Below are positions 33,901 to 42,140 of a DNA stretch of 49,553 nucleotides, piece after piece. The notes under the pieces were generated by a model. That model saw only the letters and a list, made by a program, of their open reading frames with translations, had not been told where the DNA came from and did no database searches. Position numbers and translations under genes: made by a program. This DNA comes from Chitinophagaceae bacterium (lineage in GTDB: Bacteria; Bacteroidota; Bacteroidia; Chitinophagales; Chitinophagaceae). The stretch is taken from the NCBI GenBank assembly GCA_947447265.1, contig CANFKC010000037.1, positions 1 through 49,553 on the forward strand. Direction: 5' to 3'. How positions within the stretch are numbered: the stretch's first letter is position 1; every line of letters begins with the position of its first letter.

Positions 33901-36900
33901 TCGCGGTACCCGTTCCGTTTGTCCTCGTCCAGCTGCCACCGGTTGTGGTTTCAGTTAAAGTAGTTGTGCCGCCTCGGCAAACAGTAGAAGAACCGGAAAT
34001 AGCCGCCGGAGTTGCATTAACGGTAATGGCACGTGTTGCATAACAACCACCAATAGTATAAGTTATAGTCGGTGTGCCTGCCGCAACGCCGGTAATAACG
34101 CCGCTTGATGGGTCAACCGTAGCAAGAGAGGCATCGCTGCTGCTCCAGGTACCACCTGCAACCGTATTGGTATAGGTCCGTGTCAACCCTTCGCATACAG
34201 TATTGGTTCCTGCTATTGTAGCTGGCGACAGGTTAACTGTCATGCCCAATGTAGCGCGGCAACTACCAATAGAATAAGATATGGTTGCTGTACCTGCTCC
34301 TGTTCCGGTAACTATGCCGGTTGCAGCGCCAACGCTAACCGTACCGGTGCCATTGGTACGAGACCATGTGCCGCCGGAAACACTGTTAGTTAGTGTAGTT
34401 GCAGAACCCCTGCAAACACTTGTTGAACCAGCTATAGCAGCCGGGGAAACATTAACAGTGATAGCCCTTGTAGCGTAGCAACCACCGATAGTATACGTTA
34501 CGGTTGCAGCACCGGCAGAGACGCCGGTTATGGTTCCGTTTGAAGGATCAACAGTTGCAATTGCACTGTTACTACTGGTCCAGGTACCGCCGGCAACTGT
34601 ATTGGCATAAACGCGTGTTGCACCTTCGCAAACGGTGTTTGTGCCGGTGATTGCCGCAGGAGACTGTGTTACTGTCATAGCGTGTGTAACGCGGCAACCG
34701 GCGATGGTATAAGATATAGTAACGGTGCCTAGAGTAAGCCCATTAACAGTACCTGTAGTACTGCCCACATTGGCTGTACCGGTACCGTTGGTGCGAGACC
34801 AGGTGCCACCTGCTGTAGCATCAGCCAATGTTGTATTAACCGCTGTACAAACAACAGAAGAACCTGTTATTGCAGCCGGCATTGTATTTACTGTAATAGC
34901 CCGGGTAGCATAACATGACCCAATGCTGTAAGTTATAGTTGCACTACCTGCTGTAATGCCGGTAATTATTCCTGTTGTTGCTTCTACTGATGCGATAGCT
35001 GCGTTGCTGCTGCTCCAGGTGCCACCGGCAATAGTATTGGCATAAGTTCTGTTTGCACCTTCGCAAACGGTATTAGTTCCAGTTATTGCAGCCGGAGATT
35101 GAGATACCGTCATGCCCATTGTTACCCGGCAACTGCCTATAGTATAAGATATGGTGATTGTACCTACAGTCGCGCCATTCACAATACCTGTCGATGCGCC
35201 AACAGTTGCTGTACCGGTTCCGTTTACTCTGGTCCATGTGCCGCCTGCAACTGCATCAGTAAGGGTGGTATTAACCGCAGTACAAACTATGGTAGAACCT
35301 GATATAGGCGCAGGTCCGTTATTAACAGTTATGGTAGCTGTGCGGCTGGCAGCACCGCAAGCATTGCTTATTGTGTAGGAAATAACCGGGCTTCCTGCTG
35401 CAACGCCACTAACCACACCTGTTGACGGATCAACGGTAGCGAGCGATGCATTGCTGCTACTCCAGGTGCCGCCGGCTGTAGCGTCAGCCAGTGTTGTGGT
35501 TGCATAGGCACATACGGTGGTAGTGCCGGTGATTGCTGCCGGGCTGGAAGGTGTTGTTGCAACTGAAACATCCTGCACAGCGTAAGCTGACCCGCAGGTG
35601 TTGGCAACTATGTAAGAAATGGTTGATGTACCTGCTGCGAGGCCGGTTACTACACCAGCCGCATCAATAGTAGCTACTGATGTATTGCTGCTACTCCAGC
35701 TGCCTGCCGCGGTTGCGTCAGTTAAAGTTGTGGTGGAGCCGTTGCAGATTGCCGCTGTGCCGCCGATAGCAGCAGGCGTTGATGGCGCTGCACTTACAGT
35801 AATACCTGATGTAACGTAAGCTGAGCCACATGAATTAGATAATGTATAAGTGATGGTAGCAGTACCCGCTGCATTACCCGTAACCACACCGGTTGCATCA
35901 ACCGATGCAATGGTATTGTCGCTGCTGGTCCATGCGCCACCCGCGGTTGCATCAGAAAATGTTGTTGTTGCCGCTGAGCAAACTGAGCCTGCACCACTTA
36001 TTGCCGCAGGAGCAGAAGGGGTAACATCGACTGTAATATTTTTGGTAACACTTACCGAACCGCAGGCATTGCTAATATCGTAGGTAAGCGTTGCTGACCC
36101 AACAGTTACGGCCGTAACTACACCTGTTGATGCATTGATGGAGGCTACTGCCGCATCGCTTGTACTCCATACGCCGCCTGAAGTGGCATTGGTATAAGTT
36201 GGTGTAGTGCCAACACATATTGTTGCACTACCGCCAATTGCAGCTAATGTGCCTGGCGTAGTAGTTATGGTTAGAGGTGATGTAGCGTAAGTAGTGCCGC
36301 AACTGCCCGTAACCGAATAAGAAATTGTTACCGAACCGCCGGCAATCGCCGTTACAATACCTGCTGCGCTAACAGCAGCCAGCGTAGTATCGCTGCTCGT
36401 CCAGGTACCACCAGCAGCGGTATCTGCAAGTGTAAGCGTACTACCTGAGCAAGCTGTAGTAGCGCCGGTAATAGTGCCAGCAAAAGAAGCATCGTTTACA
36501 GTAATTGGTAATACGCCATAGTCAGTGCCGCAACTGGTAGTCAATGTGTAGTATATATTAGCAGAACCCGGCGCAATACCAGTTACAATGCCCGATGCAT
36601 CAACTGTAGCGGCAGAAGTATTATCACTGCTCCAGGTGCCGCCGGTAGTAGTATCAACCAATGTTATAGTAGCACCAGGGCACACAGTTAAAGCGCCTGA
36701 AATAGTATCTACAATTGGTAACGGATTTACGGTAACAACATTTGTAGCGTAAGCCGAGCCGCAGCTATTGGTTACCTGATACGAAATGGTTGTAGTTCCT
36801 GCAGTTATACCGGTAACATCGCCCGTAGTTTCAATGGTTGCAACAGAGAGGTCAGATGCTGACCAGGTGCCGCCTGCAGGAGCCCCCGTAAAACTGATAA

Positions 36901-37813
36901 CAGAACCCTGACATACCACTGAGGTGCTACCAGAAATAGAAGGTGAAGGCGTGGTAGCTACTGTAAGCCCTGCTGTTGCCGGGCAGCTTCCGTATAAATA
37001 GGTAATGGTAACCGCACCTGCAGCTATGCCGGTAACATCTCCCGTTGACGGATCGACTGTCGCCAGTGATGTGTTGCTACTGTTCCAGCTACCGCCGGCT
37101 GTTGCATCAGCCATAGTAACCGTGCTTCCGGTACAAACAGTAGTTGCACCGGTAACCGCAGCAGGCGATGATGCCACTGATACAGTTGTGGTCGCATTGG
37201 TGCCGCAACCAGTGGAATATGTTATAGTTGCCGAGCCGGCCGAAATTGGGTCAACCCTTCCGGTGGAAGCATTTATAGATGCCACGCTTGTATTGTCCGA
37301 TGTCCAGACACCACCGCTAACTGTATTGTTGAGTGCTGATGGAACACCGGTACAAAAAGAAGTAGCACCGCTTATTGTTCCGGGTGCCGCATCTATTTCT
37401 ACCCTTACAGCACTTGCGCTGGTAATGGTGCCCGTGCCCCGGCAGGTGCCTGCGCCTGACCATGTTATCGTGCAGTAATAAAAACTGATACCTGCGCTGG
37501 AAGTGGACGGCGTATAAGAAACCGATCCCGTTGCTGCTGTAGAACACGTGCCGGATGTGGTGCTTACTACGGAGCCGCCGGTGGTGCTGTTGCTGGAATT
37601 CTGGTACCAGGTTATAGTCACCGCAACCCCAACCGAGCCGCCGACACCCGAATTACAGGTATTATATGTGTAAACGACTGAACCGGCTGTTGCTCCCTGG
37701 CAATATGTTGCACCACCCGTTATGGAGTTGTTGGTATTAGGTGCAAAATTTTTAATGGCAAAAGCTGAAAAACTCAAAGTGAAGAAAAGGAAGGAGAGTA
37801 GAAGAGTTTTCAT
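30971..37813 (-). CDS. Giant secreted repeat protein with BIG2-like domains and a T9SS type A sorting domain
   Basis: A 2280-residue protein. Residues 1-19 are a signal peptide. From about residue 142 it carries 19 tandem BIG2 (bacterial Ig-like) repeats of 70-78 residues, each of the form (A)I.G...VC.G....L....GGTWSSSN...A.VD..TG.VTG..AG...I.Y.....C......V, with two cysteines per unit that may form a disulfide. About residues 1560-1900 hold further beta-rich segments including SNWACGVVPSTTDNIII, seen in other secreted Bacteroidota proteins. The C-terminal ~80 residues (MVPNPATDKVSITY...GLAAGVYMVEV...KRLIKE) are the type IX secretion type A sorting signal. Likely a surface adhesin; the ligand is unknown. 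A terminator follows. Confidence 0.95.
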   Translation of the reverse strand: MKTLLLSFLFFTLSFSAFAIKNFAPNTNNSITGGATYCQGATAGSVVYTYNTCNSGVGGSVGVAVTITWYQNSSNSTTGGSVVSTTSGTCSTAATGSVSYTPSTSSAGISFYYCTITWSGAGTCRGTGTITSASAVRVEIDAAPGTISGATSFCTGVPSALNNTVSGGVWTSDNTSVASINASTGRVDPISAGSATITYSTGCGTNATTTVSVASSPAAVTGATTVCTGSTVTMADATAGGSWNSSNTSLATVDPSTGDVTGIAAGAVTITYLYGSCPATAGLTVATTPSPSISGSTSVVCQGSVISFTGAPAGGTWSASDLSVATIETTGDVTGITAGTTTISYQVTNSCGSAYATNVVTVNPLPIVDTISGALTVCPGATITLVDTTTGGTWSSDNTSAATVDASGIVTGIAPGSANIYYTLTTSCGTDYGVLPITVNDASFAGTITGATTACSGSTLTLADTAAGGTWTSSDTTLAAVSAAGIVTAIAGGSVTISYSVTGSCGTTYATSPLTITTTPGTLAAIGGSATICVGTTPTYTNATSGGVWSTSDAAVASINASTGVVTAVTVGSATLTYDISNACGSVSVTKNITVDVTPSAPAAISGAGSVCSAATTTFSDATAGGAWTSSDNTIASVDATGVVTGNAAGTATITYTLSNSCGSAYVTSGITVSAAPSTPAAIGGTAAICNGSTTTLTDATAAGSWSSSNTSVATIDAAGVVTGLAAGTSTISYIVANTCGSAYAVQDVSVATTPSSPAAITGTTTVCAYATTTLADATAGGTWSSSNASLATVDPSTGVVSGVAAGSPVISYTISNACGAASRTATITVNNGPAPISGSTIVCTAVNTTLTDAVAGGTWTRVNGTGTATVGASTGIVNGATVGTITISYTIGSCRVTMGMTVSQSPAAITGTNTVCEGANRTYANTIAGGTWSSSNAAIASVEATTGIITGITAGSATITYSIGSCYATRAITVNTMPAAITGSSVVCTAVNTTLADATAGGTWSRTNGTGTANVGSTTGTVNGLTLGTVTISYTIAGCRVTHAMTVTQSPAAITGTNTVCEGATRVYANTVAGGTWTSSNSAIATVDPSNGTITGVSAGAATVTYTIGGCYATRAITVNVSPAAIAGSTSVCRGSATTLTNSVSGGTWSRTNGTGTVSVGAATGIVTGTGAGTATISYSIGSCRATLGMTVNLSPATIAGTNTVCEGLTRTYTNTVAGGTWSSSDASLATVDPSSGVITGVAAGTPTITYTIGGCYATRAITVNATPAAISGSSTVCRGGTTTLTETTTGGSWTRTNGTGTATIGAATGIVTGSAVGAVTISYTKNGCRTTLPMTVLGTPASITGTTTVCNGSASTLANATANGTWTSSNTAIASVEATTGIVNSLSAGAATITYATGCGTAATASFTVNDMPATIGGASTLCVGASTTLTNAVSGGTWSSGDVTLATIDGVGVVTGVTAGSVSITYAIGGCYVTTGLTINPLPDVAAITGTTTVCTGANTTLADATTGGVWSISNPTVASVDATGVVTGITGGSAVVSYTATNDCGATTVTASVNVTALPTASISSAGAPCYGYSTNIVLSGTSGATANYSIDGGSAIGATLTGGTYTFSTGTISSTHIYTLIDVTNAGCSATIGSSVTVDPIAMQWVGGTSGHETDWSTASNWACGVVPSTTDNIIIAATSFVPVLPSGGSATVNDLTINSGALVSLASGSTFNVKGTFTNNGSVTGAGSIVLNNTSAQAIAGIGKVNNLELNNSTGATINTGARMTVMGNLLVTAGTLTTGDSLVIGSDSLSTGRVAELPASGAAISGNVKVMQWIQGGYRRYRFWSHPFSNYIALSQIENYIDITGAGGATNGFTTTATNAASAIRYNTMVSNSAASSDPGWKAFTSAYATVDSNRLHQYQGIRLFIRGAKNEGLDGASYTPSSVAIGMVGNLNQGNQTIALAKGSGANQDYNMVGNPYASPVDIGTVIYNAKNAGYITGSSFYVFNPFLGAGGQFQAIPITSTPYYLQANCAFQVRAAHNGDVLSFTENNKGANSTTGLLRAQPEYVSLYIYDANNHPWDMLHVKFNEAATANEDSKFDAGKPSGMDFNFYSLSADNQKLAVDVRPFASEKVIPLGINSTYQQEYTIKAEGVVVPDGGQLYLHDKLLNNSVLLVQGAEYKFTISGDKNTQGDNRFELKMVPAQTAAVQAPQGLQVSMVPNPATDKVSITYAFAAAEKVNVRIVDIAGVSVYQSNTGNQASGTVNVNLNGLAAGVYMVEVTAGNQKVVKRLIKE
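33790..35320 (-). repeat. Higher-order 435-bp two-repeat unit inside the giant gene
   Basis: Repeats 10, 12, 14 and 16 share RxNGTGTA and a C-terminal SCR.T..MTV pattern; repeats 11, 13 and 15 share NTVCEG and CYATRAITV. The anchor GTACCGGT-like site of the first class starts at 35211, 34776, 34341 and 33905, steps of 435, 435 and 436 bases, i.e. 145 codons. The array therefore grew by duplicating a pair of domains. Confidence 0.85.
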
Positions 37814-38111
37814 TTTTCCGATTTTAATTTGTTTAATGATTTTGTTATGGTTGCAAAATCACCTGAAAAAGATTGATAATTGTGTAATAGTTGCAGCGAA
37901 TCAAAGTAAACCTGTGGTAAAACCTGTCAGTTTGATAGTCCGCAGTAACAATGCGGGTGCAGTTTTTGAATTAATTAGTTAATCGATAGTTAATGAGATA
38001 AAACACAATTCAATTTTCACTTTAACAAAAATAGGGAATTTGGCGACATAAAAAAGACTTTTTATTAACCAATTGTTAACTGTTTTACATTTAAATGACA
38101 ATATGAGCGCA

Positions 38112-38139
38112 AAAAAGCAGGCTAAATAGCCTGCTTTTT
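38112..38139. terminator. Bidirectional hairpin terminator
   Basis: Perfect 11-bp stem AAAAAGCAGGC / GCCTGCTTTTT with a 6-base loop. It is 226 bases downstream of the DUF983 gene on the minus strand and would end that transcript. Confidence 0.8.
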
Positions 38140-38257
38140 CAATATAAAATACCTTGCCTGTTTAATTTTTCTTAATAAGCAACTATGTTATTGCTATTTA
38201 TAAAGAGTATTTTATTTTATTTTTAAAAACTCGAATTCAAATAATAAATCTGCTTCT

Positions 38258-38287
38258 TGTGGAAAAATAATTGCATTCTGTGGATTA
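38258..38287. promoter_or_regulatory. Two DnaA-box-like 9-mers, 21 bp apart
   Basis: TGTGGAAAA (38258-38266) and TGTGGATTA (38279-38287) are the reverse complements of TTTTCCACA and TAATCCACA, each one base from the DnaA box TTATCCACA. They lie two helical turns apart in AT-rich DNA. Two sites alone can occur by chance and no replication genes are near. Confidence 0.25.
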
Positions 38288-38364
38288 TTAATTTGTTAAC
38301 GAGTTGTAAATCAGAGAAAATCTGGCTAACAACTCACTTTTCAGCCAACACTCCACTACTAACT

Positions 38365-38781
38365 TTAAATAACAGCCTTGTTTCCACGTTCATATCGCAC
38401 AAAGAAAGCGATCCATACTGACCGGGAAAGTCGCTGCAATACCGGCTGCAGAAAAACCAGGATAATAGAATTGGTACCTAGCCACCAGTATATACTATTG
38501 TCGGTTGCAGAAATTCCGATAAAAAGCCACCAGAAAATAAAGCTCAGACCCAGATAAAACACAGACAGCGCATAACTCACATAACCGGTGCCGAAATAAA
38601 AACCGGTCTCCAATTCAAAGCGTTGCCCACATACTGGGCAGGTCTCCGGCATATCGAGCGTTGTCTTCAAGTTATAAGGGTTACCACTCGTAAAAAGCTT
38701 GCCCCGCCTGCATTTCGGGCATCTATTGGTAAGCACGCTGGCAATAAGGTTGGTACTTTGTTTATGGCTTCTTGCACACAT
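38365..38781 (-). CDS. DUF983 family membrane protein
   Basis: A 138-residue protein with two zinc-ribbon-like pairs, NRCPKCRRGKLF (about residues 19-30) and TCPVCGQRFELETGFYFGTGYVSYA (47-71), followed by two membrane helices (about 68-92 and 98-116). This is the DUF983 pattern throughout; the family occurs near cytochrome oxidase genes in some bacteria but has no proven function. It starts 3 bases after the AraC gene stop, so the two are co-transcribed. Confidence 0.92.
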   Translation of the reverse strand: MCARSHKQSTNLIASVLTNRCPKCRRGKLFTSGNPYNLKTTLDMPETCPVCGQRFELETGFYFGTGYVSYALSVFYLGLSFIFWWLFIGISATDNSIYWWLGTNSIILVFLQPVLQRLSRSVWIAFFVRYERGNKAVI

Positions 38782-38784
38782 AAA

Positions 38785-39687
38785 TTAGCTGTTTATTTCT
38801 TTGTTTAAATAAGTGCGCCTGAACTCTTCGGGCGTGGCACCTGAATATTTTTTGAAGAACTTTGTGAAGTACGAATTATCTGCAAAACCAAGCTGCCAGG
38901 CTATTTCAGCAATACTAGTACCTGCATTTATGAGTAGCCGCTTTGCTTCCAGCAATATCCGGTCGCGAATAATCTCTCCTGCCGACTTACCCATTAATTC
39001 GTTACACACAGCATTGAGGTGATTCGGGGTGATGTATAGAAGTTCCGCATAGTCTTTAGGCAGATGTTTTGTAGCGTAATGCTCCCCTACCAGCTTCCTG
39101 AAATTATACAGTATAAGGTAGTTCTGCTGCATGAAGGCGGTGGCAGGCAGCGCCACACTTACCCGCGCCACGGTAACAAAAAGCTCCATAAGGTATGCGC
39201 TGATCAATGATTTGCTGAACTGGTCACTATTGCGCACTTCTTCCGTCACCCGTTGCATAACATCCCGAACCTTGGAAAGAACCGGTTCGGCAAGCTGCAC
39301 CACCCCATCCTTAGCTATACCCCTGAAGAAGGGCATCTTTGCCGCGATTTCATTCTCTGGCAAAAACGCCTGAATAAGCCCCTCTGAGCAGTTAATGATA
39401 TAGCCATCTACTTCTGCGTCAAAGTTCCAGGTATGCACCTGACCGGGTATCATAAAATACAGTTGCCCCGCCTCAACCGGGAATTGCTCAAAATCTATGG
39501 TATGCGTTCCCCCACCCCTGGTAAATAGTACTACATGGTAAAAAGAATGCCGGTGAGGGAAATACAGATTGCTGTGCTCACCGAGATAATGAGCAAGATT
39601 ATCGGCAATAATATCATCGTGCAAATGTTCATTACCACTCAAAGAGCAGATATCATAGACAGGAATGGTATTTTTTACCTTTTGCAT
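38785..39687 (-). CDS. AraC family transcriptional regulator
   Basis: A 300-residue regulator. The N-terminal half is a cupin-type sensor (PHRHSFYHVVLFTRGGGTHTIDF, GQLYFMIPGQVHTWNF), the C-terminal half has two helix-turn-helix units: YAELLYITPNHLNAVCNELMGKSAGEIIRDRILLEAKRLL and SIAEIAWQLGFADNSYFTKFFKKYSGATPEEFRR. The closing block is the classic AraC signature. Effectors are unknown. The -7 element TACCTTTG lies 7 bases upstream of its ATG, with TTG 18 bases further up, so the message may be leaderless. The DUF983 gene follows in the same operon. Confidence 0.95.
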   Translation of the reverse strand: MQKVKNTIPVYDICSLSGNEHLHDDIIADNLAHYLGEHSNLYFPHRHSFYHVVLFTRGGGTHTIDFEQFPVEAGQLYFMIPGQVHTWNFDAEVDGYIINCSEGLIQAFLPENEIAAKMPFFRGIAKDGVVQLAEPVLSKVRDVMQRVTEEVRNSDQFSKSLISAYLMELFVTVARVSVALPATAFMQQNYLILYNFRKLVGEHYATKHLPKDYAELLYITPNHLNAVCNELMGKSAGEIIRDRILLEAKRLLINAGTSIAEIAWQLGFADNSYFTKFFKKYSGATPEEFRRTYLNKEINS

Positions 39688-39694
39688 TACATGA

Positions 39695-39723
39695 CAAAGG
39701 TACAGCTACCCACTGCATTGCAA
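39695..39723 (-). promoter_or_regulatory. Promoter of the AraC/DUF983 operon
   Basis: On the minus strand TTG (complement of 39721-39723) and TACCTTTG (complement of 39695-39702) are 18 bases apart. The ATG follows 7 bases after the -7 element. Confidence 0.6.
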
Positions 39724-39823
39724 TTGTATTATTTAACTGATTGGTGGTAGTTTTTACTTGTTCGGAGTCTGAACCGTTGATTAAGCTGATTATTTTGATG
39801 GAGCAGAAACCGCATTTCCCCTT

Positions 39824-39964
39824 GGCGTTGTCTCCCTACCACGTCACCGCGATGCCCGGTCTCCTGCCCGGCGAATAGTCACTAAAAAAAGAAACCTGCT
39901 CCATTAACGCTACAGCTTTAACACCATGTATCTCTAATCTGACTACATTATTTTCACCAATCTG
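39824..39964. repeat. ~140-bp dispersed repeat, copy A
   Basis: This segment matches 40679-40820 almost base for base over its second half (about 60 of 62 bases from TTAACGCTACAGC to CACCAATCTG) and more loosely over its first half; a more diverged copy lies at 42141-42294. On the minus strand copy A can be read as an open frame (39836-40024, ending PGIAVTW), while copy B has several stops in that frame, so the family may derive from a coding sequence. The surrounding gap 39688-40065 holds no other gene. Confidence 0.75.
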
Positions 39965-40039
39965 AAGATTGGCAACCGTTATGACGTAGTCGGGCGACTG
40001 CGCCAAGCTGGGGTGCTTTCCCATAAACTGGAAGTTTAG

Positions 40040-40047
40040 TATCTTTG
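40040..40047 (+). promoter_or_regulatory. -7 element of the toxin-antitoxin pair
   Basis: TATCTTTG fits TAnnTTTG and lies 18 bases before the antitoxin ATG. No clear -33 TTG was found. Confidence 0.45.
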
Positions 40048-40065
40048 TTATACAATTTTTGCAAA

Positions 40066-40290
40066 ATGGACAGTGCGCTTCTTAAATACAGTCTTTTGTC
40101 ACCTTTCGAAAAAAAGGAGGTGGGTGATTTTATCGATTTCCTGTTTAGTAAAAAGAAAGACACAGGTACTGCAGAGTTGTCAAACTATAAAAAAAGTATA
40201 CTTAAAGTTTCCGTTTGGACGGAAAAAGACATTAGTGCAATTGATGAAAATAAAACGCATATTAATCAATGGCAGCCTCCAACCTGGTAA
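40066..40290 (+). CDS. Probable antitoxin of a VapBC-like pair
   Basis: A 74-residue small protein directly upstream of a PIN toxin and overlapping it by 22 bases, the usual antitoxin position. The N-terminal half is helical and acidic/basic (LLSPFEKKEVGDFIDFLFSKKK), similar to DUF2281-like antitoxins of Bacteroidota; the C-terminal half (KVSVWTEKDISAIDEN, INQWQPPTW) would wrap around the toxin. I start at MDSALLK (40066). The pair is bracketed by two copies of a ~140-bp repeat. Confidence 0.75.
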   Translation: MDSALLKYSLLSPFEKKEVGDFIDFLFSKKKDTGTAELSNYKKSILKVSVWTEKDISAIDENKTHINQWQPPTW

Positions 40291-40655
40291 TAGACACGAG
40301 CATATTCATAGAATATCTTAGGGCAAAAAATAAGAAGGATACTGTTTTATTTTCGATATCAGACAATTTAAAATTGTTCATTTCCACCGTAACTCTGTAT
40401 GAATTATATATGGGGGCAACTACAGAGGAAAAGAAACTGGATGTCCGCCTGCTGACAGAAGGGATAACGATCTTACCTTTTAATGAAGATGTTGCACAAA
40501 TCGCTGCAAACATCTATCACGATTTACGAACTACAAATCAGATGATCGAGTTCAGAGACATTTTTATTGCAGCAACATGTCTGGCATATAATTTTCCACT
40601 TAAGACATTGAACGGCAAACACTTTAATCGTGTTAAAGACCTGGTTATTAATTAA
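40269..40655 (+). CDS. PIN-domain RNase toxin (VapC-like)
   Basis: A 128-residue PIN domain. The acidic metal-binding residues are Asp9 (LVIDTSIFIEYL), Glu45 (TLYELYMGA) and Asp97 (EFRDIFIAAT), followed by the late LNGKHFNRV segment where many VapC proteins carry a further polar residue. VapC enzymes cleave tRNA or rRNA and halt growth unless bound by the antitoxin. Translation is likely coupled to the upstream antitoxin because of the 22-bp overlap. Target RNA unknown. Confidence 0.88.
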   Translation: MAASNLVIDTSIFIEYLRAKNKKDTVLFSISDNLKLFISTVTLYELYMGATTEEKKLDVRLLTEGITILPFNEDVAQIAANIYHDLRTTNQMIEFRDIFIAATCLAYNFPLKTLNGKHFNRVKDLVIN

Positions 40656-40678
40656 GAAAAGTAATTAAGCCGCCGCAT

Positions 40679-40820
40679 AGCGTAGTCTCCCGACCACATC
40701 ACCATGGTGCCCAGTCTCCTGACCGGCGAATAGTCACTAAAAATAAGAAACTTACTCCATTAACGCTACAGCTTTAACACCATGTATCTATCATCTGACT
40801 ACATTATTTTCACCAATCTG
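40679..40820. repeat. ~140-bp dispersed repeat, copy B
   Basis: Same orientation as copy A (39824-39964), so the toxin-antitoxin pair is enclosed by direct repeats. The stretch GGCGAATAGTCACTAAAAA is shared by A and B, with one difference in copy C. Copy B lacks part of the sequence that follows copy A (39965-39990). Confidence 0.75.
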
Positions 40821-40854
40821 GCGACTATTCCAAGCCCTGGTCAATCATAACAAA

Positions 40855-42030
40855 TTAATTATATATTTTTCTTATTCTACCATTATTGTAATCTGCAAAA
40901 ACAATATTGCCATTAAAATCTATTATTATGCCGGTTGGCCAGTTCAATTTTGCAGCAGTAGCAGACCCACCATCGCCACTATAACCACCCTGATAATGGG
41001 CTCCATAAGGATAATCCTTGTACCCAATACCTGCTATGGTGTTGATAATACCTGTTGTATTGATCTTCCTGATGCGCATATTACCAGCATCAGCAAAATA
41101 TAAGTTACCAGTGCTGTCAAATACAATACCACCGTGATGCCCGTCACCTACAGCATGGAGCAGCGCACTGGCTGCAGAAAAGCCATCACCGCCATCCCCC
41201 ATAACTTCAGCTCCCGCAATTGTGTGTATAATATGCCCCGTATCTATCTTACGAATAGCCGGCCCATCATTAATAAAAAGCTCCCCTTTATTATTGAAGG
41301 CTATCGAAAACGGCCCTTGTAAAACGGCATCGGTAGCCGCGCCATTCTCTCCGGAATAAGTACCAAATCCGCCACTTCCCGCAAAAGTGGTAATGATACC
41401 CGATGCGTCTACTTTTCTAACTCTGGAATTGTAGGCATCTGCAATATATAAATTACCTGCTTTATCAAAACAAATACCAGATGGATTTCCTAACCGGGCA
41501 GCCGTGGCGGGACCGTTGTCACCGCTAAAACCGATGTTACTAAAATCACTTATGCCAGCAATAGTTGTAATGATTCCATTCTTATCTACTTTTCTCACAC
41601 AGCCAGCACTTTCATCACATATATATACTTCACCGCTAGGACTGACTGCGAGTGATACGAATCCACTTACTTTAGCAGCAGTTGCCGGCCCTCCATCCCC
41701 ATCACTTCCCACCATACCTGTTCCCGCAAAATGATATACCAATCCTTGTGGGGTAATTTTATATACATACTGCGAAAGATCGGACACATATAGATTGCCA
41801 ATACTATCTATTGCGAGCCCATTTACGCCATTAAATGGGCTTGATGTCGCTGGTGTGCCATCTGGTACGCTAACAGATTCTGCCCCATTCCCCCCAATTG
41901 TGGTGATAAACGGTCCTACCAATGGAGGATGAGAAGGTGGTGGTGGTGTTTTAATTATTGGCTCATGGTGGCAACTATAAATAAACAACGAAAATAACAG
42001 TAGTAATTGTTTAGGATTAAAGGCTTTCAT
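40855..42030 (-). CDS. NHL-repeat lipoprotein
   Basis: A 391-residue lipoprotein: signal MKAFNPKQLLLLFSLFIYSC with the lipid Cys at residue 20, a Pro-rich linker (TPPPPSHPP), then six NHL units recognised by NGLAIDSIGNLYVSDLSQYVYKI, SGICFDKAGNLYIADAYNSRVRKV and GGIVFDSTGNLYFADAGNMRIRKI, alternating with (T)IAG.G..G.(S)GD.GPAT.A..... loops. The repeats should form a six-blade beta-propeller at the cell surface or in the periplasm. Ligand unknown. It lies between repeat copies B and C. Confidence 0.87.
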   Translation of the reverse strand: MKAFNPKQLLLLFSLFIYSCHHEPIIKTPPPPSHPPLVGPFITTIGGNGAESVSVPDGTPATSSPFNGVNGLAIDSIGNLYVSDLSQYVYKITPQGLVYHFAGTGMVGSDGDGGPATAAKVSGFVSLAVSPSGEVYICDESAGCVRKVDKNGIITTIAGISDFSNIGFSGDNGPATAARLGNPSGICFDKAGNLYIADAYNSRVRKVDASGIITTFAGSGGFGTYSGENGAATDAVLQGPFSIAFNNKGELFINDGPAIRKIDTGHIIHTIAGAEVMGDGGDGFSAASALLHAVGDGHHGGIVFDSTGNLYFADAGNMRIRKINTTGIINTIAGIGYKDYPYGAHYQGGYSGDGGSATAAKLNWPTGIIIDFNGNIVFADYNNGRIRKIYN

Positions 42031-42140
42031 GGTTATTACTTTTTAGGGTTACATTATTATTTGTTAAATGGAGGTTTAGGCATATTACTATATCTTTCAG
42101 AGTAACTGCTATTAATGTTGTTGTCAGTCGGCCCCACCTT

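Larger units (their letters stand above)
37814..38364. other. AT-rich intergenic region upstream of the giant gene
   Basis: 551 bases without a gene I can support. It holds the leader of the giant gene, a possible minus-strand -7 element (TATTTTTG, complement of 38026-38033), a bidirectional hairpin terminator at 38112-38139 and a strongly AT-rich stretch (38140-38300) with two DnaA-box-like sites. The rest shows no repeat or RNA gene that I recognise. Confidence 0.5.

Noticed and set aside
32421-37478. Long open frames on the plus strand inside the giant gene
   Set aside because: They are rich in Val/Ala/Pro, recur with the domain repeat and are the antisense reading of the BIG2 repeats; no starts or families fit.
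38140-38300. Chromosomal replication origin
   Set aside because: Only two imperfect DnaA-box-like sites and no dnaA, dnaN or parAB genes nearby.
39836-40024. Real 62-codon gene on the minus strand
   Set aside because: It is the open copy of a repeat whose other copies carry stops; no family or promoter was found.
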